DNA of 64,000 bases from GWA1-39-11 sp964640435 (GCA_964640435.1 CAZXFJ010000002.1:1-64000); one strand, 5' to 3'. Shown: positions 14,381 to 24,735, counted from the first letter of the stretch. The notes: generated by a model not told the origin, from the letters alone. Numbers and translations: made by a program.

Positions 14381-15518
14381 AAGACTTTTACTTCCTCTCT
14401 GGATTTTAGTGGCAATCGCTCTTTTCCTTTATTCCTTCACTCAAGTTGATCTATCTTTGACGTTTTCAAGCGCAGGAATTTTCCAAACTGTTCAAAAATA
14501 TTTCCAGTATGTAGGATGGTTTAATAGGCCATTATCTACATATATATATGTAGGTATACTAGTTGCTATTTTTGCTCTTTATGGAATAACGCTACATTTA
14601 ATAAACACAAAGAAAATTGAAAGAAAAAAGCTATTAACAATAGTTTTTGCAGTAACAGCTGTTTTATTTTTGTCATACTGTGCATTTTCTTATGACATCT
14701 TTAACTACATTTTTGATGCAAAAATAATTACTCACTACAACCAGAATCCTTATGAGCATAAAGCTCTAGATTATGCCGGTGATCCTATGTTGTCATTTAT
14801 GAGGTGGACCCACAGAGTTTATCCTTATGGACCTTTCTGGTTAGTATTAACAGTTCCATTGTCATATGTTGGTTTTGGCATTTTTAGTTTCACGTTTTAT
14901 TTGTTTAAGCTTCTAATGCTTGCTTCATTTGTGGGGACGGTTTTGCTTATCGAAAGACTTGCTAAAAAGCTTGATTTTGATCCCCTTTTTGCTGTAGCAG
15001 CTTTTGCGCTTAATCCATTAGTTTTAGTAGAATCATTAGTGTCTTCTCATAATGATATTGTCATGATGTTTTTTGGACTTCTTGCAATATATCTTTTTTA
15101 TGAGAAGAGATATATTACATCGTACTTTAGTCTTCTTTTTTCTATTCTAATTAAATTTGCAACGGTACTTGAAATCCCCGCAATTCTTGCAAAAAGTATA
15201 TTTAAGCTCAAAGATGAAAAGTTTTTTTATCTACTCATATTATGTATGATTGGTGGGGCGTTACTTGCGACATTTAGAACACAGTTTCAGCCCTGGTATC
15301 TTATATATCCACTTACATTTGCAGCATTTGTGCAGAAAAAATATTTTATTGCAATTCCAGTGTTTATTATTTCAATCGCAGCTCTAATGCAATATATACC
15401 ATATCTGTATTTGGGTAATTGGGATCCCCCAGTACCTTTTATCCTTAACTCTATAATGCTCGCTTCCGTAGTCCTCTCCGTGATTGTTATTGGAGGATAT
15501 AAATTAATTAGAAGATAG
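14373..15518 (+). CDS. GT87-like (DUF2029) multi-pass glycosyltransferase
   Basis: This 381-residue protein has about ten membrane helices. A conserved acidic site, SYDIFNY with Asp108, follows the early helices, then NPYEH, GDPML and VYPYGPFW at about 150-156. This pattern is that of GT87/MptB-like GT-C mannosyltransferases using polyprenyl-phosphate sugars on the outer membrane face. It follows the DPM1-like gene with an 8-base overlap, a natural donor-maker plus donor-user pair. A clear paralog lies at 50770-51882, sharing the FDIFNY, NPY, GDP and YGPLW landmarks. The acceptor cannot be told. Confidence 0.8.
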   Translation: MIKRLLLPLWILVAIALFLYSFTQVDLSLTFSSAGIFQTVQKYFQYVGWFNRPLSTYIYVGILVAIFALYGITLHLINTKKIERKKLLTIVFAVTAVLFLSYCAFSYDIFNYIFDAKIITHYNQNPYEHKALDYAGDPMLSFMRWTHRVYPYGPFWLVLTVPLSYVGFGIFSFTFYLFKLLMLASFVGTVLLIERLAKKLDFDPLFAVAAFALNPLVLVESLVSSHNDIVMMFFGLLAIYLFYEKRYITSYFSLLFSILIKFATVLEIPAILAKSIFKLKDEKFFYLLILCMIGGALLATFRTQFQPWYLIYPLTFAAFVQKKYFIAIPVFIISIAALMQYIPYLYLGNWDPPVPFILNSIMLASVVLSVIVIGGYKLIRR

Positions 15519-15531
15519 TCCCAAATTCAGG

Positions 15532-15537
15532 TATAAT
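15532..15537 (+). promoter_or_regulatory. Leaderless-type -10 before a GT39 gene
   Basis: A perfect TATAAT ends 6 bases before the ATG at 15544 in a 25-base gap. The -35 is weak. Confidence 0.45.
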
Positions 15538-15543
15538 TTAATT

Positions 15544-17094
15544 ATGAATTTAAAGAATAAAAAGCTTTTGTTTTTTGGAAGTGCAATCTTAATAACTGTT
15601 CTTTATTTCGCGCTACGTTTATTTCATTTAACCTCACTACCACTTTTTACAGATGAAGCAATCTATATTAGATGGTCTCAGATTGCTGCACAAGATGCTA
15701 ACTGGAGATTTATTTCTCTTACTGATGGAAAACAGCCGATGTATGTTTGGATTGCAATGCTACTCTTGAAGATATTTAATGATCCACTTTTTGCCGGACG
15801 TCTAGTTTCGGTGATCGCTGGTTTTGGAACAGTAATAGGTTTATTTTTCTTAGGAAATGAATTATTCCGTGAGAAGAAAGAAAAAATATTTTCATTCACA
15901 CAAAAAACTGTAACTATTGGGTTATTATCGAGCCTGTTTTATGTTATATATCCTTTCGGGTTAGTGTATGACAGAATGGGTCTTTACGATAGCTTAGTAG
16001 GAATGTTTGCTGTTTGGGCTCTTTATCTACTTGTTTTGCTCGTTAGAACCCTGAGGCTCGATGTGGCACTTCTTGCTGGACTTGTAATCGGTGGTGGGGT
16101 TTTAACGAAAACAAATGCATTCTCTTCTATTTATTCTATGCCACTTCTTCTGCTTATTTTTGGTTGGGGTGGAAAAGGCTTAAAGAATAGGCTTATTAAA
16201 TTCTTCCTCTTATGTTTAGTTGTTGTAGTTCTTTCAAATGTGATCTACTCAGTATTAAGACTATCTCCATTTTTCCACATAATTGCACAGAAAAACGCTT
16301 TGTTTTTCTATCCAATAGGTGAGTGGATAAAGCATCCATTTACTTATTTATTTAGCAATCTAAGCGCTCTAGTAAACTGGTTAATGATTTACTTTTCCGT
16401 TCCTTTACTTTTGGTCATTGGGTCATTCTTTATCAACAAAAAAGACTTTTTTATAAAGGCAATGTTAGTGCTTTGGTTCTTGGCACCATTTTCGTTCTTG
16501 GCATTTTTTGGAAATACCATTTATCCAAGATTCATATTATTTATGACCTTACCTTTAATTCCGCTCGTTGCTTATTCAATCGTTGAGTTGTTTGCGAGAT
16601 ATAAATCAAACATAGTAAGAGGCCTAATATTAATTATTGCTTTTGGCTTCTATATATATTCTGACTTTTTTATACTCACGAATTTCGCGGTTGCCCCAAT
16701 ACCAAGAGCTGACAGGATTCAGTATATGAACTCATGGAGTGCCGGAAATGGACTTGCTGAATCAGTTGAGTTCTTTAAAGAACAATCAAAAGACAAAAAA
16801 ATATATATCGTTACACAAGGAACATTTGGTCTGATGCCTTTTGGTCTTGAAATGTATTTGGTTGATAACCCAAATATCAAAATTAATGCCTTGTGGCCTG
16901 TGAATAATACACCACCTGATGAAATAACTGAGATGGCAAAAAAGCTTCCTACTTATGCGATATTTTATCAGCCATGTTCTTCGTGTGGAATTAGTGCAGG
17001 TAAGTTGCCTCAAGGATGGAACGGAAAACTAATTAATACTTACAGACAAGGAATTTCAGAGGACTACTATAGTATTTATCAAATCCTTCCATGA
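15544..17094 (+). CDS. GT39/ArnT-like multi-pass glycosyltransferase
   Basis: This 516-residue membrane protein has about twelve helices. The hallmark Asp37-Glu38 of the first extracytoplasmic loop (LFTDEAIYIRW) is followed by a DGKQPMYVWI stretch, as in ArnT/PMT-type GT-C enzymes. A soluble C-terminal domain of about 100 residues holds a CSSCG cysteine pair. By family it transfers a sugar from a polyprenyl-phosphate donor on the outer face. It starts 25 bases after the GT87-like gene with its own -10 and overlaps the YfhO gene downstream by four bases. The C-terminal CxxC is unusual among its neighbours. Confidence 0.85.
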   Translation: MNLKNKKLLFFGSAILITVLYFALRLFHLTSLPLFTDEAIYIRWSQIAAQDANWRFISLTDGKQPMYVWIAMLLLKIFNDPLFAGRLVSVIAGFGTVIGLFFLGNELFREKKEKIFSFTQKTVTIGLLSSLFYVIYPFGLVYDRMGLYDSLVGMFAVWALYLLVLLVRTLRLDVALLAGLVIGGGVLTKTNAFSSIYSMPLLLLIFGWGGKGLKNRLIKFFLLCLVVVVLSNVIYSVLRLSPFFHIIAQKNALFFYPIGEWIKHPFTYLFSNLSALVNWLMIYFSVPLLLVIGSFFINKKDFFIKAMLVLWFLAPFSFLAFFGNTIYPRFILFMTLPLIPLVAYSIVELFARYKSNIVRGLILIIAFGFYIYSDFFILTNFAVAPIPRADRIQYMNSWSAGNGLAESVEFFKEQSKDKKIYIVTQGTFGLMPFGLEMYLVDNPNIKINALWPVNNTPPDEITEMAKKLPTYAIFYQPCSSCGISAGKLPQGWNGKLINTYRQGISEDYYSIYQILP

Positions 17095-19487
17095 AGCAAA
17101 AAGTAATTATTGTCTTGTTATCCTGCTTCATTGTTTTGGCATTCTTCTATCAATTATTTCAGGGTAAAGTACCGTTTCCAGGTGACCTACTTGTAAATCA
17201 GGAGCCTTATAGATCTGAATCCATCGACGGGTTTGTAGCTGGATCTATTCCTAATAAAGCTCAAGGACCGGATGTTATTCATGAGCTTCTTCCGTGGAAA
17301 AAATTTACTATTGATTCATGGAAAAACTTGCAAATCCCTTTTTGGGATCCTTATAACTTTTCGGGTAATCCATTAATGGCAAATTATCAAAGTGGCGTTT
17401 TTTATCCGGGAAATATAATATTCTTTATTTTAGATTTTTCTGATGCATGGAGTATTTATATCTTTTTAACTCCATTCCTTTCAATCCTTTTTACATACCT
17501 TTTCTTGAAAAGATTAAAACTGTCGGATGCAGCATCTTTATTTGGTGGCCTTGCTTTTTCGTTCTCTCTTTATATGACAGTTTGGATGGAATACGGGAAC
17601 ATAGGGCATACATTTTTATGGCTTCCTCTTATACTTTATTTTACCGATAGATTTGTTGAAAGAAATAATAGAGTAGCTTTTTTGGGAATTGTATTGTCTT
17701 CATTTGCGGCAGCATTAGCTGGATACATTCAAGGCCTTTTCTATATTTATGCAATCACATTTATTTATTTTCTTTTAAAAAGTAATTCCCTAAAAAAGCC
17801 AAACTCACGTAAAATATTCATTTTCATTTCTTCTTTGGCATTACCAATATTTTTAACTGCGTTTCAAATGTTGCCAACGCTTGAGCTATTTGGTGAGTCA
17901 ACAAGGGGAAATTATTCCCTGGATCAAATCCAGAAGATGCTTAATCCGCTTTACTATTTGATAACTATAGTTGCACCTGATTTTTTTGGAAATCCTGCAA
18001 GCAGAAATTTCTGGTTTGATGGTACATATATTGAGAGAGTTTCCTATTTTGGTCTAATACCTTTTGCTTTTGCAATACTTGCAATCGTTTCAGTATTTAA
18101 ACGAGTAGAGGTTAAGGTTTTTTCAATTCTATTTATTTTTTCATTACTTATTTCAACTGATCTTTTCATAACTCGTTTTTTCTATTTAATACCTATTCCT
18201 GTTTTATCAACAACAGTTGCTACAAGAATACTTTCTGTATTTGCTTTTTCAGGTGCGATTCTTGCAGCATTTGGATTTGAGCAAGTTTTACAGAGTAAGG
18301 ATAAGAAGAAAATGTTTATGATTTTTGGATTATTACTTGCAGTAATAATTGTAGCCTTTGTGTTTACTCTTGCTTACCCAAAGACTTTAAGTGATTTGAC
18401 AGTAATTTCTCAGCTTGCAACATCAAAGCGTAATTTAATTATTCCTTTAGCGACACTCATTATTTTTGGCGGGTTAACATTTGTTTTTTATAATTTGAAT
18501 CTTTTTAAAAAGTATAAAAAGATGATTTACGTATTTGTTATTTTTGCAATAACTTTCGCAGAATTGTTTTATTATTTTCAAAAAATTACACCGTTTGCTC
18601 CTAAAAATTATATGTACCCAGAAACACCCATTATGTCTTTCCTACAAAAAGATGCGGGTATAAATCGGTTTTGGGGATATGGTACTGCATATATCGAAAG
18701 CAATTTTCAAACTTTTGATAAAACATACTCACCTGAAGGAAATGACCCGCTCCATATAAAAACATATACCGAGCTTTTATCAGTTAGCAAAGATGGAAAA
18801 GTCCCCGCATTACTTCCGAGGCCGGATGCAAATATTGCAAGTGGATATGGTCAGGAAGATCTTTCAAATAACTCTTATAGACAAAAGATATTAAATATCG
18901 TTGGTATTAAGTACGTCCTTAATAGGAGCGAGATTCTAACAGGAGATTATTCTCCCGATACGGTAACTTTCCCAGAAGAAAAATATAAGCTGGCTTGGCA
19001 AAAAGGTCTATGGCAGGCATATGAGAACAAGAATATAACTCAACGAATTTTTATTACAAATAAATATAAAGTTGTGAATGAAGATAAAGCACTTCAGACT
19101 TTATTGAATAAGGACTTTAATGAAAAAGAGACTCTGGTGCTGTATGAAGATCCAAAGATCAAGCAGAGTGATTTAAAACAAAGTCTAAAAGTTGATTCAT
19201 ATACACCAAATAAAATTACTATTTCAGCAAAAACTTCCTCCGATGCGCTTCTTTATGTGTCAGACAATTATTATCCCGGGTGGATTGCAAGTATTGATGG
19301 TCAAGACAACAAGATATATTTGGCAAATTATACTTTCCGTGCTGTTGTTGTACCAGCAGGTGACCATAAGGTAGTTTTTGAATTTAAGCCACAAAGCTTT
19401 TATTATGGAATATATATCGCACTTGCCGGTCTAGCGGGACTGGTAATAATGCTTATTATTATTGGTAAAAAAAAGAATGAAAAGTAA
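17091..19487 (+). CDS. YfhO-family membrane protein, copy 1
   Basis: This 798-residue YfhO-family protein has about thirteen membrane helices. Landmarks are VPFPGDLL near residue 30, FWDPYNFSGNPLMANYQ, FYPGN, VAPDFFGNP, and a C-terminal outer domain with YYPGW at about 725 and FRAVVVPAGDH, followed by a last membrane helix and a KKKNEK tail. YfhO of Gram-positive bacteria glycosylates lipoteichoic acid from a polyprenyl-phosphate donor. The substrate here is unknown. Two more copies lie at 28224 and 32713. It overlaps both neighbours, so it is part of one long transcript. Confidence 0.88.
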   Translation: MKQKVIIVLLSCFIVLAFFYQLFQGKVPFPGDLLVNQEPYRSESIDGFVAGSIPNKAQGPDVIHELLPWKKFTIDSWKNLQIPFWDPYNFSGNPLMANYQSGVFYPGNIIFFILDFSDAWSIYIFLTPFLSILFTYLFLKRLKLSDAASLFGGLAFSFSLYMTVWMEYGNIGHTFLWLPLILYFTDRFVERNNRVAFLGIVLSSFAAALAGYIQGLFYIYAITFIYFLLKSNSLKKPNSRKIFIFISSLALPIFLTAFQMLPTLELFGESTRGNYSLDQIQKMLNPLYYLITIVAPDFFGNPASRNFWFDGTYIERVSYFGLIPFAFAILAIVSVFKRVEVKVFSILFIFSLLISTDLFITRFFYLIPIPVLSTTVATRILSVFAFSGAILAAFGFEQVLQSKDKKKMFMIFGLLLAVIIVAFVFTLAYPKTLSDLTVISQLATSKRNLIIPLATLIIFGGLTFVFYNLNLFKKYKKMIYVFVIFAITFAELFYYFQKITPFAPKNYMYPETPIMSFLQKDAGINRFWGYGTAYIESNFQTFDKTYSPEGNDPLHIKTYTELLSVSKDGKVPALLPRPDANIASGYGQEDLSNNSYRQKILNIVGIKYVLNRSEILTGDYSPDTVTFPEEKYKLAWQKGLWQAYENKNITQRIFITNKYKVVNEDKALQTLLNKDFNEKETLVLYEDPKIKQSDLKQSLKVDSYTPNKITISAKTSSDALLYVSDNYYPGWIASIDGQDNKIYLANYTFRAVVVPAGDHKVVFEFKPQSFYYGIYIALAGLAGLVIMLIIIGKKKNEK

Positions 19488-21033
19488 ATATGTCTTGCTT
19501 ATTATTTTGATACTTCTTGTTATTCCATCTTTTTGGTTTTTGATAAAACCAGGTTTTATTACAACCGACGATGGTAATTGGATGATTATCAGATTTTCGG
19601 CTTTCTATCAGGCCTTACGTGATGGTCAATTTCCTGTAAGAGTTTTGGATCGTTTAAATTTCGGCTATGGTTATCCTGTTACAAACTTCTTATACCCAGG
19701 CTTCATGTATTTGGCAGTTCCATTTAAAGCTTTTGGCCTAAGCTTTGTCATGACGATTAAGCTAGTAATAGCTCTTTGCATGATCGGTTCTGGTGTTTTT
19801 ATGTATCTTTGGTTGGGCCGACTATACAACAGCGTTTCAGCGTTCTTTGCATCCCTTTTTTACGTTTATGCACCATATCATCTTTACGACTTAAGTAGGA
19901 GAGGGTCTGTCGGTGAGCTACTTTCATTAGCTGTTTTTCCTTTCACGATGTGGCAAATTGAAAGACAAAGCTTGTTCTTTTCAGCGATTGGTTTCGCTTT
20001 ACTTATTATTTCACATAATACACTTGCGATAATGTTTTTGGCATTAATTATTTCGTACGCAGCTGTATCAATCTATGCTTCTGAAAATCGTAAATTACTT
20101 ATGGAGTTTTATTCAAGGTTAATAATTTTTGGACTTGGGATTTCTGCCTTTTTCTGGCTACCAGCCTTATTTGAATTACAAAATACAGCTTTTTCTAAAA
20201 CAAAAATTTCTGACTTCTCCAAATATTTTGCAGACTACAATCTTATTGGATTAACAACTATTTTGATTTTTGTTGGAACAATTATTGTTTTTATTATAAA
20301 GACAAGTTTAATAAAAAAAGAATACAAAACGATTTTAATGCTGACTTTGGGAATTGTTACAGCATTTTTAGCAAGTAATTTAAGTGAGGTGCTATGGCAT
20401 GTTCTTCCGGTATCATTTATTCAATTTCCGTTTAGGATGCTTTCAGTAACAATTATTGCAGCATCTTTTGTACTTGCTTTCTGTCTCTCTCAAGTCGAGA
20501 TGAGGATAAGAATAGCAGTTGGTATCGTTTTTATTGCTGTGACAATTGTTTTATCTTACAAACTTTTAATTCCAACTTCTTTTAATTTAGAACAAGATGG
20601 TTTTTATTCCACAAATGAGGCAACGACAACAGTTCTTGATGAATATATGCCAGTTTGGGTTAAGGATAAGCCTTTGGGACATTTCGAAGAGAAAGTAAAA
20701 GTTATTCAAGGAGAAGGTGGAATACAAAATGTTTCCGCTAATTCAAAAAATATTTCATTTAATTTTGTATCAAATTCTCCAGCAGTTGTGAGCGTATCAA
20801 CTATTTATTATCCTGGATGGAAGGCATATGCAAATGGAAAAGAAAAGGCAATATTTTTTGATAACAGGAATGGGTTGATTGAGTTAAAACTTGAGGGAAG
20901 GAATCAAAAGGTAGAATTAAATTTTGGAGAAACTACAATGAGATTACTTGCAGATATTGTTTCTATTCTCTCTCTTATTTTGCTCTTCACTATAACTTTA
21001 TACAAACCTGTTTTAAAATATATAAATAAATGA
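19477..21033 (+). CDS. PTPS-related multi-pass membrane protein, copy 1
   Basis: This large membrane protein of the '6-pyruvoyl-tetrahydropterin synthase related' family is GT-C-like despite the name, which implies no pterin chemistry. I chose the ATG at 19477 (MKSKYVLL) over an upstream TTG at 19462. It begins with a membrane helix, then the acidic loop TTDDGNW at 29-35, FGYGYPVTNF and APYHLYDLSRRGSVGE, about ten further helices, and an outer C-terminal domain with YYPGW near residue 444 and a last helix. Landmarks match those at 26575 and 53653. It overlaps the YfhO gene by 11 bases. Its enzymatic role is inferred from fold and context only. Confidence 0.78.
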   Translation: MKSKYVLLIILILLVIPSFWFLIKPGFITTDDGNWMIIRFSAFYQALRDGQFPVRVLDRLNFGYGYPVTNFLYPGFMYLAVPFKAFGLSFVMTIKLVIALCMIGSGVFMYLWLGRLYNSVSAFFASLFYVYAPYHLYDLSRRGSVGELLSLAVFPFTMWQIERQSLFFSAIGFALLIISHNTLAIMFLALIISYAAVSIYASENRKLLMEFYSRLIIFGLGISAFFWLPALFELQNTAFSKTKISDFSKYFADYNLIGLTTILIFVGTIIVFIIKTSLIKKEYKTILMLTLGIVTAFLASNLSEVLWHVLPVSFIQFPFRMLSVTIIAASFVLAFCLSQVEMRIRIAVGIVFIAVTIVLSYKLLIPTSFNLEQDGFYSTNEATTTVLDEYMPVWVKDKPLGHFEEKVKVIQGEGGIQNVSANSKNISFNFVSNSPAVVSVSTIYYPGWKAYANGKEKAIFFDNRNGLIELKLEGRNQKVELNFGETTMRLLADIVSILSLILLFTITLYKPVLKYINK

Positions 21034-22562
21034 AAAAAATTCTAACAAATAACTGGGCACTTATTGGCTTTTTTTTAATCTCAATTTTTTCTGTTTTACC
21101 ATTTTTTCAAAGTGGCTTTTTTCAGATTCATGATGATGTTCAGGTCGCACGAGTCTATGAGATGGGAAAAAGTCTTTCTTTAGGAATGTTTCCTGTGAGA
21201 TGGGTTATAGATCTTGGATATGGGTTTGGATACCCTATTTTTAATTTCTATTCGGTCCTACCATATTATTTAGGTGGTACATTAACGCTTTTTGGTTTTG
21301 ATGCGCTTCTAGCTACTAAAATAATTTTTGTGATAGCCATCATTGGATCTGGTATATCCATGTACTATTTGGTTAATTCTTTTTTTGGTAAAGCTGCAGC
21401 ACTTACATCTGCGCTTGTTTATCTTTATTTTCCTTACCACGCTGTAAACATTTATGTAAGAGGAGATTTGGCAGAGCTCTGGGCATATATGTTTTTGCCC
21501 TTGGTATTTTTAAGCTTTTTCAAAATTTACCAAGAAAAAAACTTATCAAAAAAATATATTGTTATTGGTGCATTATCTATGGCAGCAGTTATTATTTGTC
21601 ATAATCTATCTGCATTCATGCTTTTTATTTTCCTTGGTATTTTTTCGTTGTTTAGTTTACTAACTGGGACAAACAAAAAAAATATATTTACTTCATGTGT
21701 ACTTGTTTTTGGGTTAGCCTTTATGTTGTCTGCATTTTACGCAGTTCCAGCAACAATTGAGGCAAGTTTAACGAATGTTTTAACTCAGGTTGGCGGTGGA
21801 GCAGATTTTGCTAAAAACTTTGTATGCATCAGACAGTTATGGGATGGTCCATGGGGATTTGGTGGGTCAGTTGCAGGATGTGTTGATGGCCTTAGTTTTA
21901 AACTTGGAAAATCAAATATTATTTTTGCCGTGATCGCCATTTTACTAGCAATTTTTTACTTCTCAAAATTAAAAGAGAACAGAGTAATAATTGTGTTTTC
22001 AATAGTCTTTTTAATTCTTTCTGTTTTTATGACTTTGCCAATATCAAATTTTATCTGGGAATTACCATTTATGGACTTTTTGCAGTACCCTTGGAGATTC
22101 TTGAACTTTACGGGGGTATTTATAAGTATTGTAATAGGATCAGGGGTGTGGATTGTTTCTCAGCAATTTGAAAAGAAAGCTGAATATGTTGCTGTAATAG
22201 TAATAATACTTTCCACCTTATTTATAAACGGTAAGCTATTCGTGCCTCAAAGATACCTTGATCGAAGTTCTGACTACTATACAAATAAAATGTATCTTAA
22301 TTGGACAGCTTCAAAGATTTCTGATGAGTATCTTCCTAAAGGTTTTGTAAGACCTACATCTTACGAGCAAATCTCAAAATACAAACTGAACTATAATAAT
22401 AGTCTGTATAAGGCTGAGCCTCTTCCAAAACCTCATTTTATGATGAATCAAACATTGGTTCAAAAGGTTTCAAATGCGATTTCTCTTATTGGTGTTTTAG
22501 GTTTGATTACTGTTATAATAAGTAAATTCGGGAAGAAAGAAAAAAGTTCTAAAAATGGCTAA
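21030..22562 (+). CDS. PTPS-related multi-pass membrane protein, copy 2 (no YPGW domain)
   Basis: This 510-residue relative of the preceding gene has the acidic loop IHDDVQVAR at 33-41, LGYGFGYPIFNFYS, and YFPYHAVNIYVRGDLAELW, with about eleven helices. It differs from the other three copies in lacking the C-terminal outer domain with the YPGW motif. After the region with SDEYLPKG there is only a short linker and a last helix. It starts within the stop of copy 1 (ATGA) and overlaps the next GT2 gene by 8 bases. A GT-C-type transferase role is inferred. The missing domain may change its acceptor. Confidence 0.77.
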   Translation: MKKILTNNWALIGFFLISIFSVLPFFQSGFFQIHDDVQVARVYEMGKSLSLGMFPVRWVIDLGYGFGYPIFNFYSVLPYYLGGTLTLFGFDALLATKIIFVIAIIGSGISMYYLVNSFFGKAAALTSALVYLYFPYHAVNIYVRGDLAELWAYMFLPLVFLSFFKIYQEKNLSKKYIVIGALSMAAVIICHNLSAFMLFIFLGIFSLFSLLTGTNKKNIFTSCVLVFGLAFMLSAFYAVPATIEASLTNVLTQVGGGADFAKNFVCIRQLWDGPWGFGGSVAGCVDGLSFKLGKSNIIFAVIAILLAIFYFSKLKENRVIIVFSIVFLILSVFMTLPISNFIWELPFMDFLQYPWRFLNFTGVFISIVIGSGVWIVSQQFEKKAEYVAVIVIILSTLFINGKLFVPQRYLDRSSDYYTNKMYLNWTASKISDEYLPKGFVRPTSYEQISKYKLNYNNSLYKAEPLPKPHFMMNQTLVQKVSNAISLIGVLGLITVIISKFGKKEKSSKNG

Positions 22563-23274
22563 AAAATTATCGGAATTATCCATATTTTTCCCCTTCTGGA
22601 ATGAAGAAAACAATATCCAAAAAGTAGTTTTGGATGCTATTCCTGTTGCAGAAAAATCAGCTGATAAGTGGGAGATAATAATGGTTGATGATGGATCCAG
22701 TGACAGAACAGGTGAAATAGCTGAGGATTTAGTTAAGACAAACAAAAACCTAAAAGCGGTAAGACTCCACCCAAACAGGGGGTATGGTGCTGCATTAAGA
22801 TCGGGGTTTGAACACGCAAAATACAAATATGTTGTGTTTACTGATGGCGATCTCCAGTTTGATTTCTCAGAGCTAGATAGATTTATAGAAAAGATTGATG
22901 AAGCAGATATAGTTATAGGTTACAGAAAGACAAGGCGTGACGAGAAGATCTTTAAAAGATTGCTTCTCATGAATCTCTTAAAAATTTGGGATTTCATTCT
23001 TTTTGGTTTCCATTTTAAGGATATAGATTGCGGATTTAAAATGTTCAAGCGTGAAGCTGTGAAGGAGTTAATGCCTCTTAGATCAGAAGGCGCTATGATA
23101 ACAACTGAGATTTTGGCAAAAGCAAAAAAGAAAAAGCTAAAGATAGTTCAGGTTGGAGTTGAGCATTATCCACGCCAGCATGGAGTTCAAACAGGAGCAA
23201 ACCTCTTTGTAATCATCAGGGCAGTTCTCGAAAGCCTTATACTCTGGTCTGATATTCACAATGGTCGAGTATAG
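22555..23274 (+). CDS. DPM1-like GT2 glycosyltransferase, copy 2
   Basis: This 239-residue GT-A enzyme has IIMVDDGSSDRTGE, HPNRGYGAALRSGF, FTDGDLQFD as the metal-binding motif and DIDCGFKMFKR, the fingerprint of polyprenyl-phosphate sugar synthases. No membrane helix follows. It probably charges polyprenyl phosphate for the membrane transferases on either side. It overlaps the preceding gene by 8 bases and is followed after 3 bases by a flippase, so the pair could make and move a lipid-linked sugar. Sugar specificity cannot be read. Confidence 0.86.
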   Translation: MAKKLSELSIFFPFWNEENNIQKVVLDAIPVAEKSADKWEIIMVDDGSSDRTGEIAEDLVKTNKNLKAVRLHPNRGYGAALRSGFEHAKYKYVVFTDGDLQFDFSELDRFIEKIDEADIVIGYRKTRRDEKIFKRLLLMNLLKIWDFILFGFHFKDIDCGFKMFKREAVKELMPLRSEGAMITTEILAKAKKKKLKIVQVGVEHYPRQHGVQTGANLFVIIRAVLESLILWSDIHNGRV

Positions 23275-23277
23275 TTT

Positions 23278-24735
23278 ATGGATGAGTTTAATTTTGAAGT
23301 TGTCGCTGTAAAGTCAATAAAAGGTGTTTTTGCTCTTTTTACTAGAACTTTCTTTATTCAAGTACTCTCGGTTGTAGCAAGTTTCATTTTAACCGTTTAT
23401 CTATCTCCTGCAAACTACGGAGTTTTCTTCATAGTTTCATCAATAATTGTTTTCCTAACTTATTTTCAAGATATAGGTCTTGCAGCGGCGCTTATTCAGA
23501 AAAAAGAAGAAGTTACAGTTGAAGAATTGAGAACAACGTTTACCCTTCAGCAGCTTTTAGTTGGTGGTTTGATAATAATCGCACTTATTCTATCAAAACC
23601 AATAACCTCAATTTATCATTTGGACACACCGGGGTATATGCTGTTTTTAGCTCTGCTTTTTTCGTTTTTTATAACTTCGCTTCGAACAATTCCCACGATC
23701 ATGATGGAGAGGAAGCTGGACTACAAACGATTAGTAATACCTGAGATCGCTGAAAGTCTTACATACAACATTATATTAATTGTAATGGCTGTAGGTGGTT
23801 TTGGTTTGGCAACATTTACTTTTGCAGTTCTTGCTCGATGTGTTGTTGGGCTTATTGCAACTTATGTTGTTCAGCCTTGGCCGATTGGTATATCTTTTCA
23901 TTTCAACTCAATCAAGAGACTATTTTCTTTTGGTGTGCCATATCAGGCAAATACATTTCTTGCGTTGTTTAAAGACAATTTAATAACAATTTATATAGGA
24001 GGAATACTTCCAGCAGCTCAGGTTGGGTATATAGGTTTTGCTGAAAAATGGGCATATATGCCTTTACGACTTGTAATGGATAACGTTATTAGGATTGCGT
24101 TTCCTTCAATGAGTCGACTTCAACACGATAAGCCATCGCTTAGAACTGCTATTGAAAAATCTTTGTTTTTAGTATCATTTTTCATTTTTCCTATTGTTGT
24201 TTGCATAATTCACTTCGCACCATTCTTGGTTGAATTTATTCCTCGTTACGGCAAATGGCAGCCAGCACTTCTAGCACTATCCTTTTATGCATTAAATACC
24301 GTTTTTTCATCTATCTCAACGCCTCTTACAAATTTCCTTACGGCAATAGGAAAAGTGAAGATAACTTTTTACTTTATGATTCTTTGGACGGTTGGAATTT
24401 GGGTATTAACTCCGCTTTTCATTATGAAATTTGGATTTAACGGAGTCGCTGCTGCATCGTTTATTGTTTCTACATCTTCGATTCTGGTTTTTGTTGTTGC
24501 AAGGCGATACATAGAGTTTTCATTCACCAAACCAGTTTTAAGACAATTTTTAGCTGCAATTGTTATGTTTATCTTTATATATCTGACACGTGGCATGATA
24601 ACTAATTTTCCGACCTTAATTGTTAATGCGTTGCTTGCGGCAGTTGTTTACGTAGGATTTTTAATCCTTATAGCACGAGAGGAGCTTATAAAAACATTTT
24701 CATTTATAATTATAAGTATAAGAAAGAAGGCCTAA
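23278..24735 (+). CDS. Wzx-like polysaccharide flippase (MOP superfamily), copy 1
   Basis: This 485-residue protein has about fourteen helices with the features of the polysaccharide-transport branch of the MOP superfamily: an N-terminal stretch ending YLSPANYGVFF, DIGLAAALIQKKE, and LDYKRLVIPEI. It resembles TuaB/WzxC-like transporters. Such proteins flip undecaprenyl-linked oligosaccharides across the membrane. It sits between a DPM1-like GT2 and a WaaE-like GT2 with almost no spacing. A second, distinct flippase is at 56344, so at least two glycan products may be exported. Confidence 0.87.
   Translation: MDEFNFEVVAVKSIKGVFALFTRTFFIQVLSVVASFILTVYLSPANYGVFFIVSSIIVFLTYFQDIGLAAALIQKKEEVTVEELRTTFTLQQLLVGGLIIIALILSKPITSIYHLDTPGYMLFLALLFSFFITSLRTIPTIMMERKLDYKRLVIPEIAESLTYNIILIVMAVGGFGLATFTFAVLARCVVGLIATYVVQPWPIGISFHFNSIKRLFSFGVPYQANTFLALFKDNLITIYIGGILPAAQVGYIGFAEKWAYMPLRLVMDNVIRIAFPSMSRLQHDKPSLRTAIEKSLFLVSFFIFPIVVCIIHFAPFLVEFIPRYGKWQPALLALSFYALNTVFSSISTPLTNFLTAIGKVKITFYFMILWTVGIWVLTPLFIMKFGFNGVAAASFIVSTSSILVFVVARRYIEFSFTKPVLRQFLAAIVMFIFIYLTRGMITNFPTLIVNALLAAVVYVGFLILIAREELIKTFSFIIISIRKKA

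Noticed and set aside
19462..19476. TTG start for PTPS-related copy 1
   Set aside because: The ATG at 19477 fits paralog N-termini better and reduces overlap with the YfhO gene. The same reasoning removed TTG starts at 31629 and 53629.
19477..21033. Pterin synthase activity for the PTPS-related proteins
   Set aside because: The family name is historical. These are multi-pass membrane proteins without the zinc-binding site of the pterin enzyme.
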